Source of the DNA: Chara braunii
Lineage: Eukaryota; Streptophyta; Charophyceae; Charales; Characeae
Reading direction: 5' to 3'
DNA length: 20,678 nt
Assembly: GCA_003427395.1 (NCBI GenBank)
Contig: BFEA01000879.1
Location: forward strand, 335,787-356,464
The position numbers and the translations under genes are program-made. Position 1 is the stretch's first letter. Each line of letters begins with the position of its first letter. This document shows positions 1 through 8,146 of this stretch, piece after piece. The notes under the pieces were generated by a model. It did no database searches. It saw nothing but the letters and a program-made list of their open reading frames with translations, and had not been told where the DNA came from.

Positions 1-577
1 CACACCTCCCTCAGTGCGCGCACAGCGGACCGCACTGCGCGCTGGTGTGCCGCAGCTATAGTATGGACTCTGGAGCAATGAATGATGTTCAGGGGTCCTT
101 CGGCCAGACAGAAGGAAGCCTGAGGAGGTTATACCACGAGTTCGCTTGAGCTTAAGTAGTGCTTTTACCAGAATGCGCAGTAAGAGCACTTGGCTTCGGG
201 CCTGGGCGTGTAGTGAAAGTGGCAGGCCACTTTGAAAAGGCGCAGTCGCAGGCTTGCAAGCCTTGGAAGGCAGCTTTGTCAACTTGGGCACGTGTGAACT
301 TGTGGTTTAAATTGCTTAATGCTGTATTTGCTCTGACTTACCGGGGGAAAGGAAGTGGGCTGATAATCATCGAGCCATGACCGTAAAGACCTATTTTGAG
401 AAGAAGGAAAAAGATAAGAGAGTAAATAGAACAAACAAAAATAACTCAGCCTGAAAAAATAAACCGTGGGCCAGAAAATGGGCAGTGGCCCTATGGCCAT
501 CCAAAAATAACGTGCGCATCCGTAGGCGAACCCGAAATCACATCCGGAACCCCAGGGCCAGTGTTGGAGGCACATGC

Positions 578-580
<3 letters not shown>
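1..580. other. non-coding flank beginning with a GCGC-rich island
   Basis: The first 52 bases are rich in GCGC, CGCAC and GTGCC words and resemble the GCGCAC-rich islands near 9838-9920 and 10265-10390. The rest is unremarkable AT/GC-mixed sequence. Open frames here are short, overlap on both strands and have no recognisable protein similarity. I see no gene. Confidence 0.5.

Positions 581-638
<58 letters not shown>
581..638. repeat. (TG)n microsatellite
   Basis: A pure TG dinucleotide run of about 58 bases, preceded by CATGCATA. Any reading frame through it encodes only Cys-Val repeats, so overlapping open frames are artefacts. Confidence 0.97.
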
Positions 639-641
<3 letters not shown>

Positions 642-879
642 CATGTGTGTGTCACATGATTCATGCGTCAGTACGACATGTCATACTCCCGCTGCTCCGA
701 CCAGCAACGTCGGCACACTGTGAGCAAGGTGCAAGTTGCGGAGGTGATTTTTCAACTCGGCAGGGTAAAACCATATCATGTGTCCATTTGTGGTGAGTGT
801 ACTTAAAAGGGCCGTAAAATCGAAAGCAGCCAAATATGGGAAAGCAGTAAGACGAAGTGAGGGGGGTGGGTGGCACTTC

Positions 880-1855
880 CTCTTTTCAGACAGACCAGAA
901 CACATGCAATAACACTTCACAAACAGGGGAAGGCAAAGGACAGCGAGGCAAGGGCAGGGAACCAGCACCATCGGATGACAAACCACAACACGGCACATGA
1001 ACTAAGAGGCACGAGAGGAGGAACAAACAGTGAGGCAGCACATAGGCTGAAACGCATGGGGGAGGCGGGAGGGCACAAGTATCGAAAAACAGCAAAGTGA
1101 CCAGAAGAAAAGAAAACAGCAAAGGACAGGCTGGAGGGTAGAGGGGAGGAGGGTGGGCAGACAAACAGCACAAGGCAAGAAGCGAAGACCGAAAAAAATA
1201 AATTAAAAGCTGATGATCAAAGATTGTTTCGTCGGAGTTGCACCAACTCATCAGGAGGCTGAACCCTCGACAATCCGCGGAGTCTTTGTATTGGATAGTT
1301 TGGGTCGTGAACCCTTTGACCCTTGTCGAAGAGAGACTGTCCCCCAAACAGAACACAGCAGCGGGCAGCAACCCTGCGGAGCACCAGGCGACGCAGTAGA
1401 GGCAACATGGCTGCACCATGCCAAAAACGACTGCAAGGAACGACACTGCGCGCAGGACAAGCAGTGCAGCAACCGCACTGTGAAGCACAAAGCAGCACTA
1501 ACAAGGCAACCGCACAGCAGGGGACGACACGCTAGCGGTCGAGTAGCAGGACAACCATGCAGTGGAGCACACGGCAGCACCTACAAGGCAAGTGAACTAC
1601 AAGGCACGCAAGCAACAAACACAGAATGCACGACCAGCGGATGAGCTGCAAGGCAGCGGAGCAGCGAAGCGGAAGGCAATGCCAGCAACACGGCCACACC
1701 ACACAGCTAACACAGCAACTTGCTGAGAACCACATGCGGAGCAAGCGTGACAGGCAGCTAGGCAGTGGTAGAGTGCAGACGAGGCAGTCCGCACATCCAA
1801 CACAGGGCACAGCAGCACATCACCTACTCAGACTGTTGGTTCCCACCACCCACTG
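880..1855. other. T-poor non-coding tract with degenerate GCA/AGGCA repetition
   Basis: The + strand is strikingly poor in T. Sampled 60-base lines contain only four or five T, for example 1441-1500, 1561-1620 and 1621-1680. The sequence is built from loosely repeated words such as GGCA, CAGCA, CAAGGCA and ACACA, most clearly from about 1370 to 1810. Open frames exist on both strands because TAA, TAG and TGA are rare in such composition; none shows a recognisable domain. Probably an old degenerate satellite or repeat interior rather than a gene. Confidence 0.55.
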
Positions 1856-2064
1856 AGCCAGGGAGTCACTCCGACGACTATCCATCATCACCCACAGGCA
1901 ACACAGACAGCCCAAACTGAGCAGCCCCCTAAGAGCGCAGTAGGCACTCCAAATGACGAACCACCGACTGTTTGGCACTTCTTGAGGGTTCTCAGTTGGG
2001 TGAGTAAAAGTAATTAGAAAAACAACAAGAGGAAAACAAACAGACATAAAACTGATTGTGTGTA

Positions 2065-2846
<782 letters not shown>

Positions 2847-2950
2847 CCAAAACCCCAAACCCCAAACCCAAAACCCAGAACCCAAAACCCAAAACCCAAA
2901 AACCTAAACCCAAAACCGTAAACCCTAAACCCTAAACCCGGAACCCTAAG
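2847..2950. repeat. interstitial telomere-like repeat tract
   Basis: About 100 bases of CCCAAAAC/CCCAAAC-type units grade into exact plant-type telomere units, with CCCTAAACCCTAAACCC at about 2921-2938, then decay to CCGGAACCCTAAGG. The plant telomere repeat TTTAGGG read on the opposite strand is CCCTAAA. Most units carry a T-to-A or indel change, so this is a degenerate internal tract, not a chromosome end. A further short CCCTAAACCCTAA occurs near 12807. Confidence 0.85.
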
Positions 2951-3621
2951 GGAAGCAGTTGTGAGGTGTAACTGTAAAATGAGCCCAAGAATCACACCTT
3001 TCTTTTCTTTAAAATAACAAGTGAACCTGCGGCCCAGTGCCAGCCACAGCCCAGGCACGGCCATTATCTTGCCCGGGCGACATTGAGGGTGTTTGATTTA
3101 GAACATAAGGGATGTGCAGCGTTCGGGGGGGCATCGGCCCAGGCATCAGCACACCGTCGGATCCTTTGTAAATTGGAACTATTTTGTAGTGGTCGCCACT
3201 GGTCAAACTCACGTCTGCAATTCAACAGTTTCATGTGTGCATCAACTGAGCAGCCAGCCAATGTGCAAAATGAGAAGGAATCTTCCGCAAGAACACCGCG
3301 TCCTGTAATAGGGATGGAAACTTAAAAAAAAAAAAAAAAAGACCTTTTCATCCCCTTCCTTCATTTCCCATGCAGGCTAATTCCGACTAATTCGCATTCG
3401 GTGCATTTCTTTTTTTTCCTTTTTTTTTTTTTTGGGAGGAGGGAGGGGGGGGGGTTGCATTTTCTTTGAATCGTGAGGAGAGTTACTTTGGGTAGTCTAC
3501 TGTAATTTGACAGGTTGAAGTGAACACTCAGAACAATCAAGTTAATCAATCATCAACGAGCGAAACAAGGGGCATTGAGTGCCTGACAGTGTTGAAAATC
3601 GATCGTGGCAGAGCGCCGACT
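2951..3621. other. 5' flank of the fusion gene
   Basis: No coding region is supported. The stretch contains an A run at 3324-3341 and T/G homopolymer runs at 3411-3455. An in-frame TGA at 3508-3510 closes the fusion-gene frame upstream. It is followed directly by TTTGACAG-like sequence ending at 3513, which could be a 3' splice site, so an upstream exon cannot be excluded. No convincing TATA box was seen. Confidence 0.4.
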
Positions 3622-6432
3622 ATGGCGAGTTCTGACGTGCAAGGGGAACTTGAGCTCAAACTGAAACGTCAGGAGAGAAACTTAGGGGACTGCTACCTCA
3701 ACGTTGATGTGCATCCTATGAAAAGATGGGTTGTTTTTGTACGCGATTACAAATTGCTCCAAGTGTGGAATTTCAAACGCCCAACCTGCCATCTGGTGGC
3801 CAATAAGCCCAGTGGTAGAACTACGAGATATCTCGTTGCAAAATTCTTAGGCAGGAAAGACTGGGTTGTGCTCGTTTATTCCACAAGTAGAGGTTACAGC
3901 ATTGACATTTACAAGATTATAATGTCCACCTCGGACCTTGGGACATTTTTGCTCCAAAGACGTCTGACAATAGAGCCTTCATTGTGCGCTTCGAGCCCCG
4001 GGCCGGTGGTATCGCGTCACCTGGTCGATTTGCCGCCCCTGCCGCCCCTGGCCACAGACTATGGCTCGCGCTATATACTGACAGCTGGAACGTACTCAAT
4101 TCACATGTGGGACGTCCATAGTTGGGAGAAACTCCCCCTGCCTGATCTACCTGATATAACCCAGCTATCGTTTCATCCGTCGGAATCACAAATCTTTGCA
4201 ACTGGCCGACGTGGAGGTGAAATACGACTGCATGACCACGGAGAATGGTCTGTTCTCCGTACTGACGAAGTTTGGGAGAGCATTACGTCTATGGAGTTCG
4301 GGAGCGACGAGCGAAAGTCACTTCTGATCACAGGTAACAGTTTGGGGCAAGTGCAGATCTGGGACTACCAGAGGAGAGAATGCCTTTCCACGCTTGGAGT
4401 CGCCGAAGGATTGGTTGATGTAATTGCCCTGTTCCATCCGCTGCGGCCGTATATCATGTGCGCCTTAGACACCGGAGTCATCAAAGTGTACAACGACTCA
4501 GACTATAAACCAGTGGCTTGTCATCGCACCGGCTTGAGAAGACTGCAGAGCATGGCTCCCTATCGAGAGTCGAATCACGTCATCCTTGGAGGCAAAGGAA
4601 TGTTCGTCGTGATGGAGGCAGACCATCCTGCTAAGAAAATAAAGACCGAAAACACATCGGAGCAAGGCACCGAGGACTCTGCAGCAGCGCACAAGCAAAA
4701 GGGGAGCATGCCAGCAAAAAAGATATCGCCACGTGCGACAGGCGTAATTGATCTGACGGACGAGACGGCGGCACCAGCACGGTCAAAGCATGAAAAGACT
4801 GAAGCGCGAGCGGACAGCAAGAACATTGATAATGAGCTCAACTGGAGGAGAGGGGCAATGGGTGAGAGATCAGATCAGTCTGGATCGGAAAATGAGGAAA
4901 ACGTTGTCGGAACTGATGAAAGCAATGGGATGCAACAGACCCCAACACCGACAGAGAGATTCGTGCAGCCTCTGCCAAAGAACAAAAGAAAAGAAAACGA
5001 GATCGACACGGGTGCAGAGAAGAAGGTCAAGTTGATTCGCACTGAGGCGTCTTTTTTGAAAAAGGGGTTTGAAGAGTCCCGGTCACAGCACGTAAAACAG
5101 GAGCAAATCCATGCGGAGAGGATCGAGGAGTTCAAGAATGAGGTAAGGAGTCTGGCAGCGAAGGAGCAGGCACTGAGAGCGAGATGTGAAGAATGTGAGT
5201 CGCAGAAGAAAAGTAGCGACAAACTACATGCAGAGACTGTAAAGCGACTCAAGGTTAAGGCACGCCGTCTAAGGATTGAGAGTGCGGGATTGAGAGAAGG
5301 GTTGGAAAACTCCAAGGCTGAGATTAAGCGACTAGAAGAGATGTACGAGGAATCGAAGGTCAATGTTAAAGATTTGGAATGCAGATTGCAAAGGTATTGC
5401 AGTGCAGGGGATACGTCAGAGAAGTATGTCGGTCTCCGAGCGGCTGGGAACCAAAAAGATCGTGCTGATCGATTATGGGAGTTTGCGTCACAGGAACTGC
5501 AGGCTGCAACCAACAGCTTCGATGATAGCTGTAAGCTTGAGGAGCGACGTTATGCAGATTTTTACGTCGGAAAGATGTCATCTGTTATGATAAAGCAGCT
5601 CAAGGCTGGTAACAAAATATTATGGAATCAGCATGGCAAGTTGACGAGGGAGATGATGGATCGGTTGAAGTCTCTTCAGCACTCACACTTGCAGACATTT
5701 CTGGGTGTGTGCTATGAGAACAACTGTTTGGTGTACGAGCACATGGCCAATGGAAGTGTCAAAGACCGCATCATCTCCTGTGCAAAGGGGGGGTCGACAA
5801 GAAAGTCGCTGTCGTGGGATGTGCGTCTGCGAGTGATTGCGCAGGTCGCTCATGCCTTGTTCTTTCTCCACTCCAATCAGTCGGTGGCCGGTGGTCCGAT
5901 CATCCACCGCGGCATCAAGCCGGAAAACATCTTTCTGGATGCCAACCTTGTGGCTAAAATTGGTGAGGTCGAGGCGGCCTTGCTTGCGCCAGAGCGAGCA
6001 TCGGAAATGTGTATGTCCGCAGCAAAAAGTAGTTTGCAATACCTGGCGCCAGAATTTTGCCAGAGTAATGGTACGTTCTCTGACGAGAAGACTGACATTT
6101 ATTCATTTGGCGTCACCGTCCTGGAGATCCTTTCCGGAAACTTCACTGATGCAGTGCGCTCCCTTGGAAAAGCCTTTGAAGAAAGTGATCAGACTTTGGC
6201 AAGTGCTCTTGACGCGAAGGCAGGAGACTGGGACGTCGATCTGGTGCTGAAGGCGGTAGAGTTGGGGCTCAGCTGTGCAGATCTGGATAGTCGCAATCGC
6301 CCAAGCATGAAGAAAGGGGAAGACGCTATTCTTGTCCGACTGGACGACATCGTTAGTAAAGTGAAAAACTCGGTGCCCCGTGGGAGGCCGTCGAACAGGC
6401 AAGGTCAGATGGGTGAGGGGTCGGGGGGATAG
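3622..6432 (+). CDS. beta'-COP-like WD40 propeller / coiled coil / RLK-type pseudokinase fusion protein
   Basis: A 936-residue uninterrupted frame. I start it at ATG 3622, which has A at -3 and G at +4; the frame opens upstream only with GTG 3520, after an in-frame TGA, so GTG is not a credible eukaryotic start. Residues 8-333 resemble the first propeller of coatomer beta' (COPB2): LELKLKRQ, VDVHP, GRKDWVV, IHMWDV, LLITG, QIWDYQRREC and HPLRPYI in the family order. Residues 334-480 are a charged linker with NLS-like clusters (KKIK; KNKRK with KKVK 17 residues on) and VIDLT at 375-379. Residues 480-592 are a predicted coiled coil. Residues 618-913 are a plant RLK/Pelle-like kinase fold (LQHSHLQTFLGVCYENNCLVYEHMANGS in two parts, APE at 809, DIYSFGV at 825, NRP at 893). 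The HRD aspartate is Gly (764) and DFG is GEV (781-783); the beta3 Lys (658) remains. A scaffold role in the nucleus is inference only. Confidence 0.85.
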   Translation: MASSDVQGELELKLKRQERNLGDCYLNVDVHPMKRWVVFVRDYKLLQVWNFKRPTCHLVANKPSGRTTRYLVAKFLGRKDWVVLVYSTSRGYSIDIYKIIMSTSDLGTFLLQRRLTIEPSLCASSPGPVVSRHLVDLPPLPPLATDYGSRYILTAGTYSIHMWDVHSWEKLPLPDLPDITQLSFHPSESQIFATGRRGGEIRLHDHGEWSVLRTDEVWESITSMEFGSDERKSLLITGNSLGQVQIWDYQRRECLSTLGVAEGLVDVIALFHPLRPYIMCALDTGVIKVYNDSDYKPVACHRTGLRRLQSMAPYRESNHVILGGKGMFVVMEADHPAKKIKTENTSEQGTEDSAAAHKQKGSMPAKKISPRATGVIDLTDETAAPARSKHEKTEARADSKNIDNELNWRRGAMGERSDQSGSENEENVVGTDESNGMQQTPTPTERFVQPLPKNKRKENEIDTGAEKKVKLIRTEASFLKKGFEESRSQHVKQEQIHAERIEEFKNEVRSLAAKEQALRARCEECESQKKSSDKLHAETVKRLKVKARRLRIESAGLREGLENSKAEIKRLEEMYEESKVNVKDLECRLQRYCSAGDTSEKYVGLRAAGNQKDRADRLWEFASQELQAATNSFDDSCKLEERRYADFYVGKMSSVMIKQLKAGNKILWNQHGKLTREMMDRLKSLQHSHLQTFLGVCYENNCLVYEHMANGSVKDRIISCAKGGSTRKSLSWDVRLRVIAQVAHALFFLHSNQSVAGGPIIHRGIKPENIFLDANLVAKIGEVEAALLAPERASEMCMSAAKSSLQYLAPEFCQSNGTFSDEKTDIYSFGVTVLEILSGNFTDAVRSLGKAFEESDQTLASALDAKAGDWDVDLVLKAVELGLSCADLDSRNRPSMKKGEDAILVRLDDIVSKVKNSVPRGRPSNRQGQMGEGSGG

Positions 6433-6600
6433 GGGGGTGAAAGGGGAAAGCGCTTGGGGTGGAGAAAAGGGAGAAGGGGAAGAGATAGACGCAATCGCCC
6501 AAGCATGATGAAAAAAGGCGAAGGCGCTAGTCTACCCCTACTGGACGACATCGCTAGTAAAGTGAAACTCAGATGGGTGACTGTCCTTCACGCCGTCCAT

Positions 6601-6603
<3 letters not shown>
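6433..6603 (+). pseudogene. duplicated kinase C-terminal tail, in frame after the TAG stop
   Basis: After TAG 6430-6432 the same frame stays open for 56 codons to TAA 6601. From 6490 it encodes RNRPSMMKKGEGASLPLLDD, a clear copy of the protein's own tail (NRPSMKKGEDAILVRLDDI). Only the one TAG separates them, and the TAG lies within the repeated unit itself. The final codons (WVTVLHAVH) come from the U6 insertion. Either a dead duplicate or a rare read-through extension; the former is likelier. Confidence 0.6.
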
Positions 6604-6632
<29 letters not shown>

Positions 6633-6637
6633 GGTAT
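6581..6637 (+). pseudogene. truncated U6 snRNA retropseudogene (copy 2)
   Basis: Begins CTGTCCTTCACGCCGTCCAT and continues with TAAAATTGGAACGATACAG and GAAGATTAGCATGG, the 5' half of plant U6 snRNA, then stops. It is flanked by GATGGGTGA at 6572-6580 and 6638-6646, which correspond to a single site in copy 1. The 3' half of U6 and any tail are missing. No upstream TATA/USE promoter pair or T-run terminator is visible, so it is not a functional U6 gene. It sits at the same site as the copy at 6864, so the two probably derive from one insertion. Confidence 0.85.
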
Positions 6638-6849
6638 GATGGGTGAGGGGTTGGGGGGATAGAGAGGGGGAGGGGGGGGGGGGGATGAAAGAGGAAAGCG
6701 CTTCGGATGGAGAAAAGGGAGAAGAAGAAGGAATAGAAGCAATCGCCCAATCATGATGAAAAAAGGCGAAGGCGCTGTTCTACCCCTACTGGACAACATC
6801 GCTAGTAAAGAGAAACTCAGCGGCTCATTGGAGGTCGTTGAATAGGTAA

Positions 6850-6979
6850 GATCAGATGGGTGAGTGTCCTTCACGACGTCCATTAAAATTGGAACGATAC
6901 AGAGAAGAATAGCATGGCCCCTGCACAAGGATGACATGCAAAAAAGGGGAAAAAAAAAAAGAAGGATCAGATGGGCGAG
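6850..6979 (+). pseudogene. U6 snRNA retropseudogene with A-rich tail and 15-bp TSD (copy 3)
   Basis: The U6-like part runs from 6864 (GTGTCCTTCACGACGTCC) through TTGGAACGATACAGAGAAGA and GCATGGCCCCTGCACAAGGA to GATGACATGC. Then comes an A-rich tail (AAAAAAGGGGAAAAAAAAAAG) up to 6964. Flanking direct repeats are GATCAGATGGGTGAG (6850-6864) and GATCAGATGGGCGAG (6965-6979), one mismatch in 15. Tail plus TSD is the signature of LINE-mediated retroposition of a U6 transcript. The 3' portion of U6 (the AAATCGAGAAATGG region) is absent. Confidence 0.88.
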
Positions 6980-7050
6980 GGGTTGGGGGGATAGTGGGGT
7001 GAAAGGGGGAGGCCCTTGGGGTGGAGAGGAAAGGGAGACGGGGAAGTGAA

Positions 7051-7841
7051 AGTTCACGGGGGTATTCTCACTTGATTGACTAATTGTAGACAGGTTCTTG
7101 ATCGATTATTTTGTGGCCGAGCTGATGGTGTTTATCGCTCCGCTGATTACTACTCCAGCAAGTCTTAGAGCTTGAACTAGCACTGGAATGAATTCGGTCA
7201 TCTGATGCACCATGCTGATGGATTCACTGTCATTGTAGCTGAATTCGGCGCAGCTTTTAGTCTAGATACAGCGATAATGACCATGCGCTTTGATGCGCCA
7301 TGGATCCTACTTGGTTGTCCTGTCAGCTGCTCAGTGAATTGCCTACCAAATCTGATCCAGGTTCATGCAACGGGTCGCCGGATGGTACTATTCTTAGATC
7401 AATCAAAGGAGAGTACATGTTGTGGTCATCTCGCCAGCTGCTCAGTGATTCGCTGCAGCAATGTTTCAGGATTGATTCGCTCCGCCTTAAAGCCTTGCTT
7501 CCTGTTGTCATTGCCACTGGAGCACGTGTGTAGCCCAGCCCGTAAGGTCCATGCGGACTTGACGGCATCCCCACCTTCCTGTAATGCAACTTGTCACTGA
7601 CAGATGGTATTGTCAGATCGAAGGAGAGGAAACGTAGTAAAGCTAATGAGCGATTAATTCTGTCCAACCTGATTAATTAGGATCATCAAAAAATGATAAA
7701 AATCTATGCAAGCTCTTTCTGAGGACCCTGCCGGTCTGTGATTGATAGGCGCTCGGCAATCGTACAGAGTTGCTGGCTGTGGTTAAGTTCGGGGCTGCAG
7801 TTGAGGACGGAAATGCGCTGGAGGACCGTGTACTGGTCTAC
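7051..7841. other. intergenic, no supported gene
   Basis: A frame from ATG 7205 (131 codons) overlaps another from ATG 7300 (77 codons) in a different phase; neither resembles a known protein. A phrase CAGCTGCTCAGTGA(A/T)T occurs twice (about 7323 and 7435). No introns, promoters or RNA genes can be supported. Confidence 0.4.
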
Positions 7842-7916
7842 ACTGGAACGATAGAGAGAAGATCAGCATGGCCCCTGCACAAGGATGACACTTGTAAGTC
7901 GAGAAATGGTCCAAAT
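7842..7916 (+). pseudogene. 5'-truncated U6 snRNA-like sequence
   Basis: Matches plant U6 from CTGGAACGATAGAGAGAAGA through TCAGCATGGCCCCTGCACAA and GGATGACACTTGTAAGTCGA to GAGAAATGGTCCAAATT, including the conserved 3' end that the earlier copies lack. The 5' stem-loop is not recognisable. Upstream sequence shows no TATA box or plant USE (TCCCACATCG) at the usual spacing, and no TTTT terminator follows. I therefore call it a pseudogene. A tRNA-like sequence begins about 25 bases downstream. Confidence 0.82.
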
Positions 7917-7936
7917 TGAAATTGGGAAAAAAGCAC

Positions 7937-8010
7937 CAACCGGCCTTAGATCAGTTGGTATCCCTATGAACTGTTGAAATACACAGACCCAAGCTCGAAT
8001 CCACATGCAA
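7937..8010 (+). other. tRNA-like sequence (degenerate tRNA or SINE head)
   Basis: TTAGATCAGTTGGTA at 7946-7960 resembles the tRNA A box/D arm (consensus TRGYNNARNNGG). AGCTCGAATCC at 7992-8002 resembles the B box/T loop (GGTTCGANTCC). Box spacing fits a tRNA. A CTGT...ACAG stem with an 8-base loop lies where an anticodon arm would be. The D stem and acceptor stem do not pair properly, so this is not a working tRNA. It may be the head of a SINE, or the second part of a U6-tRNA chimera with the preceding U6 fragment. Confidence 0.5.
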
Positions 8011-8065
8011 GGCAAGAGGACTGGTTTAGCTTGTCGACATCAAGGAATGTTGAATGGAGATGTGA

Positions 8066-8146
8066 GTAGAGCGATCCAGCCGGTGAGCCGGCTGGAGAGA
8101 GAGAGAGCAAATGGAATGGAGCGAGCCAGTCTCTGAGCCGGCTGGA
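8066..8146. repeat. duplicated GAGCGA...GAGCCGGCTGG hairpin unit
   Basis: A 20-base perfect hairpin, CCAGCCGG-TGAG-CCGGCTGG, lies at 8076-8095. A second, diverged copy of the unit (GAGCGAGCCAGTCTCTGAGC then CGGCTGG) is at 8119-8145, with a (GA)n run between them. In the second copy the left arm has mutated, so the hairpin is lost. Confidence 0.7.

Larger units (their letters stand above)
6292..7050 (+). repeat. three tandem copies of the fusion gene 3' end
   Basis: The sequence beginning CGCAATCGCCCAAGCATGA recurs at 6292, 6490 and 6738. Copy 1 is the real end of the CDS (NRPSMKK... to the TAG at 6430) plus about 58 bases of G/A-rich trailer. Copy 2 (6490-6737) and copy 3 (6738-about 7050) keep the same order: kinase-tail codons, CAGATGGGTGAGGGG, GGGGGATAG, then the GGAGAAAAGGGAGAAG trailer. 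Copy 2 lacks about 30 bases present in copies 1 and 3 before CAGATGGG. Copies 2 and 3 contain a U6-like insertion that copy 1 lacks. The tail codons are still open in both copies, ending at TAA 6601 in copy 2 and at GAATAG near 6840-6845 in copy 3. Confidence 0.9.

Noticed and set aside
886-1488. 200-codon minus-strand frame
   Set aside because: Leu/Cys/Ser-rich, in a T-poor tract where stops are rare, overlapped by other open frames, and without a recognisable domain.
3520-3621. 34 extra N-terminal codons from GTG 3520
   Set aside because: GTG is not a normal eukaryotic start, the stretch has no similarity to the propeller, and ATG 3622 has a better context. It could still be coding if an intron ends at 3513.
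4875-5513. 212-codon open frame on the minus strand
   Set aside because: It lies entirely within the well-supported coiled-coil part of the fusion gene and is Ser/Phe/Leu-rich, as expected for the complement of Lys/Glu/Arg codons.
5837-6250. 137-codon frame on the + strand in another phase
   Set aside because: Shadow of the kinase coding region; it has no motifs, while the main frame carries the kinase signature.
7205-7600. 131- and 77-codon frames
   Set aside because: Two competing phases, no homology, no conserved start context or repeat support; not enough for a gene call.
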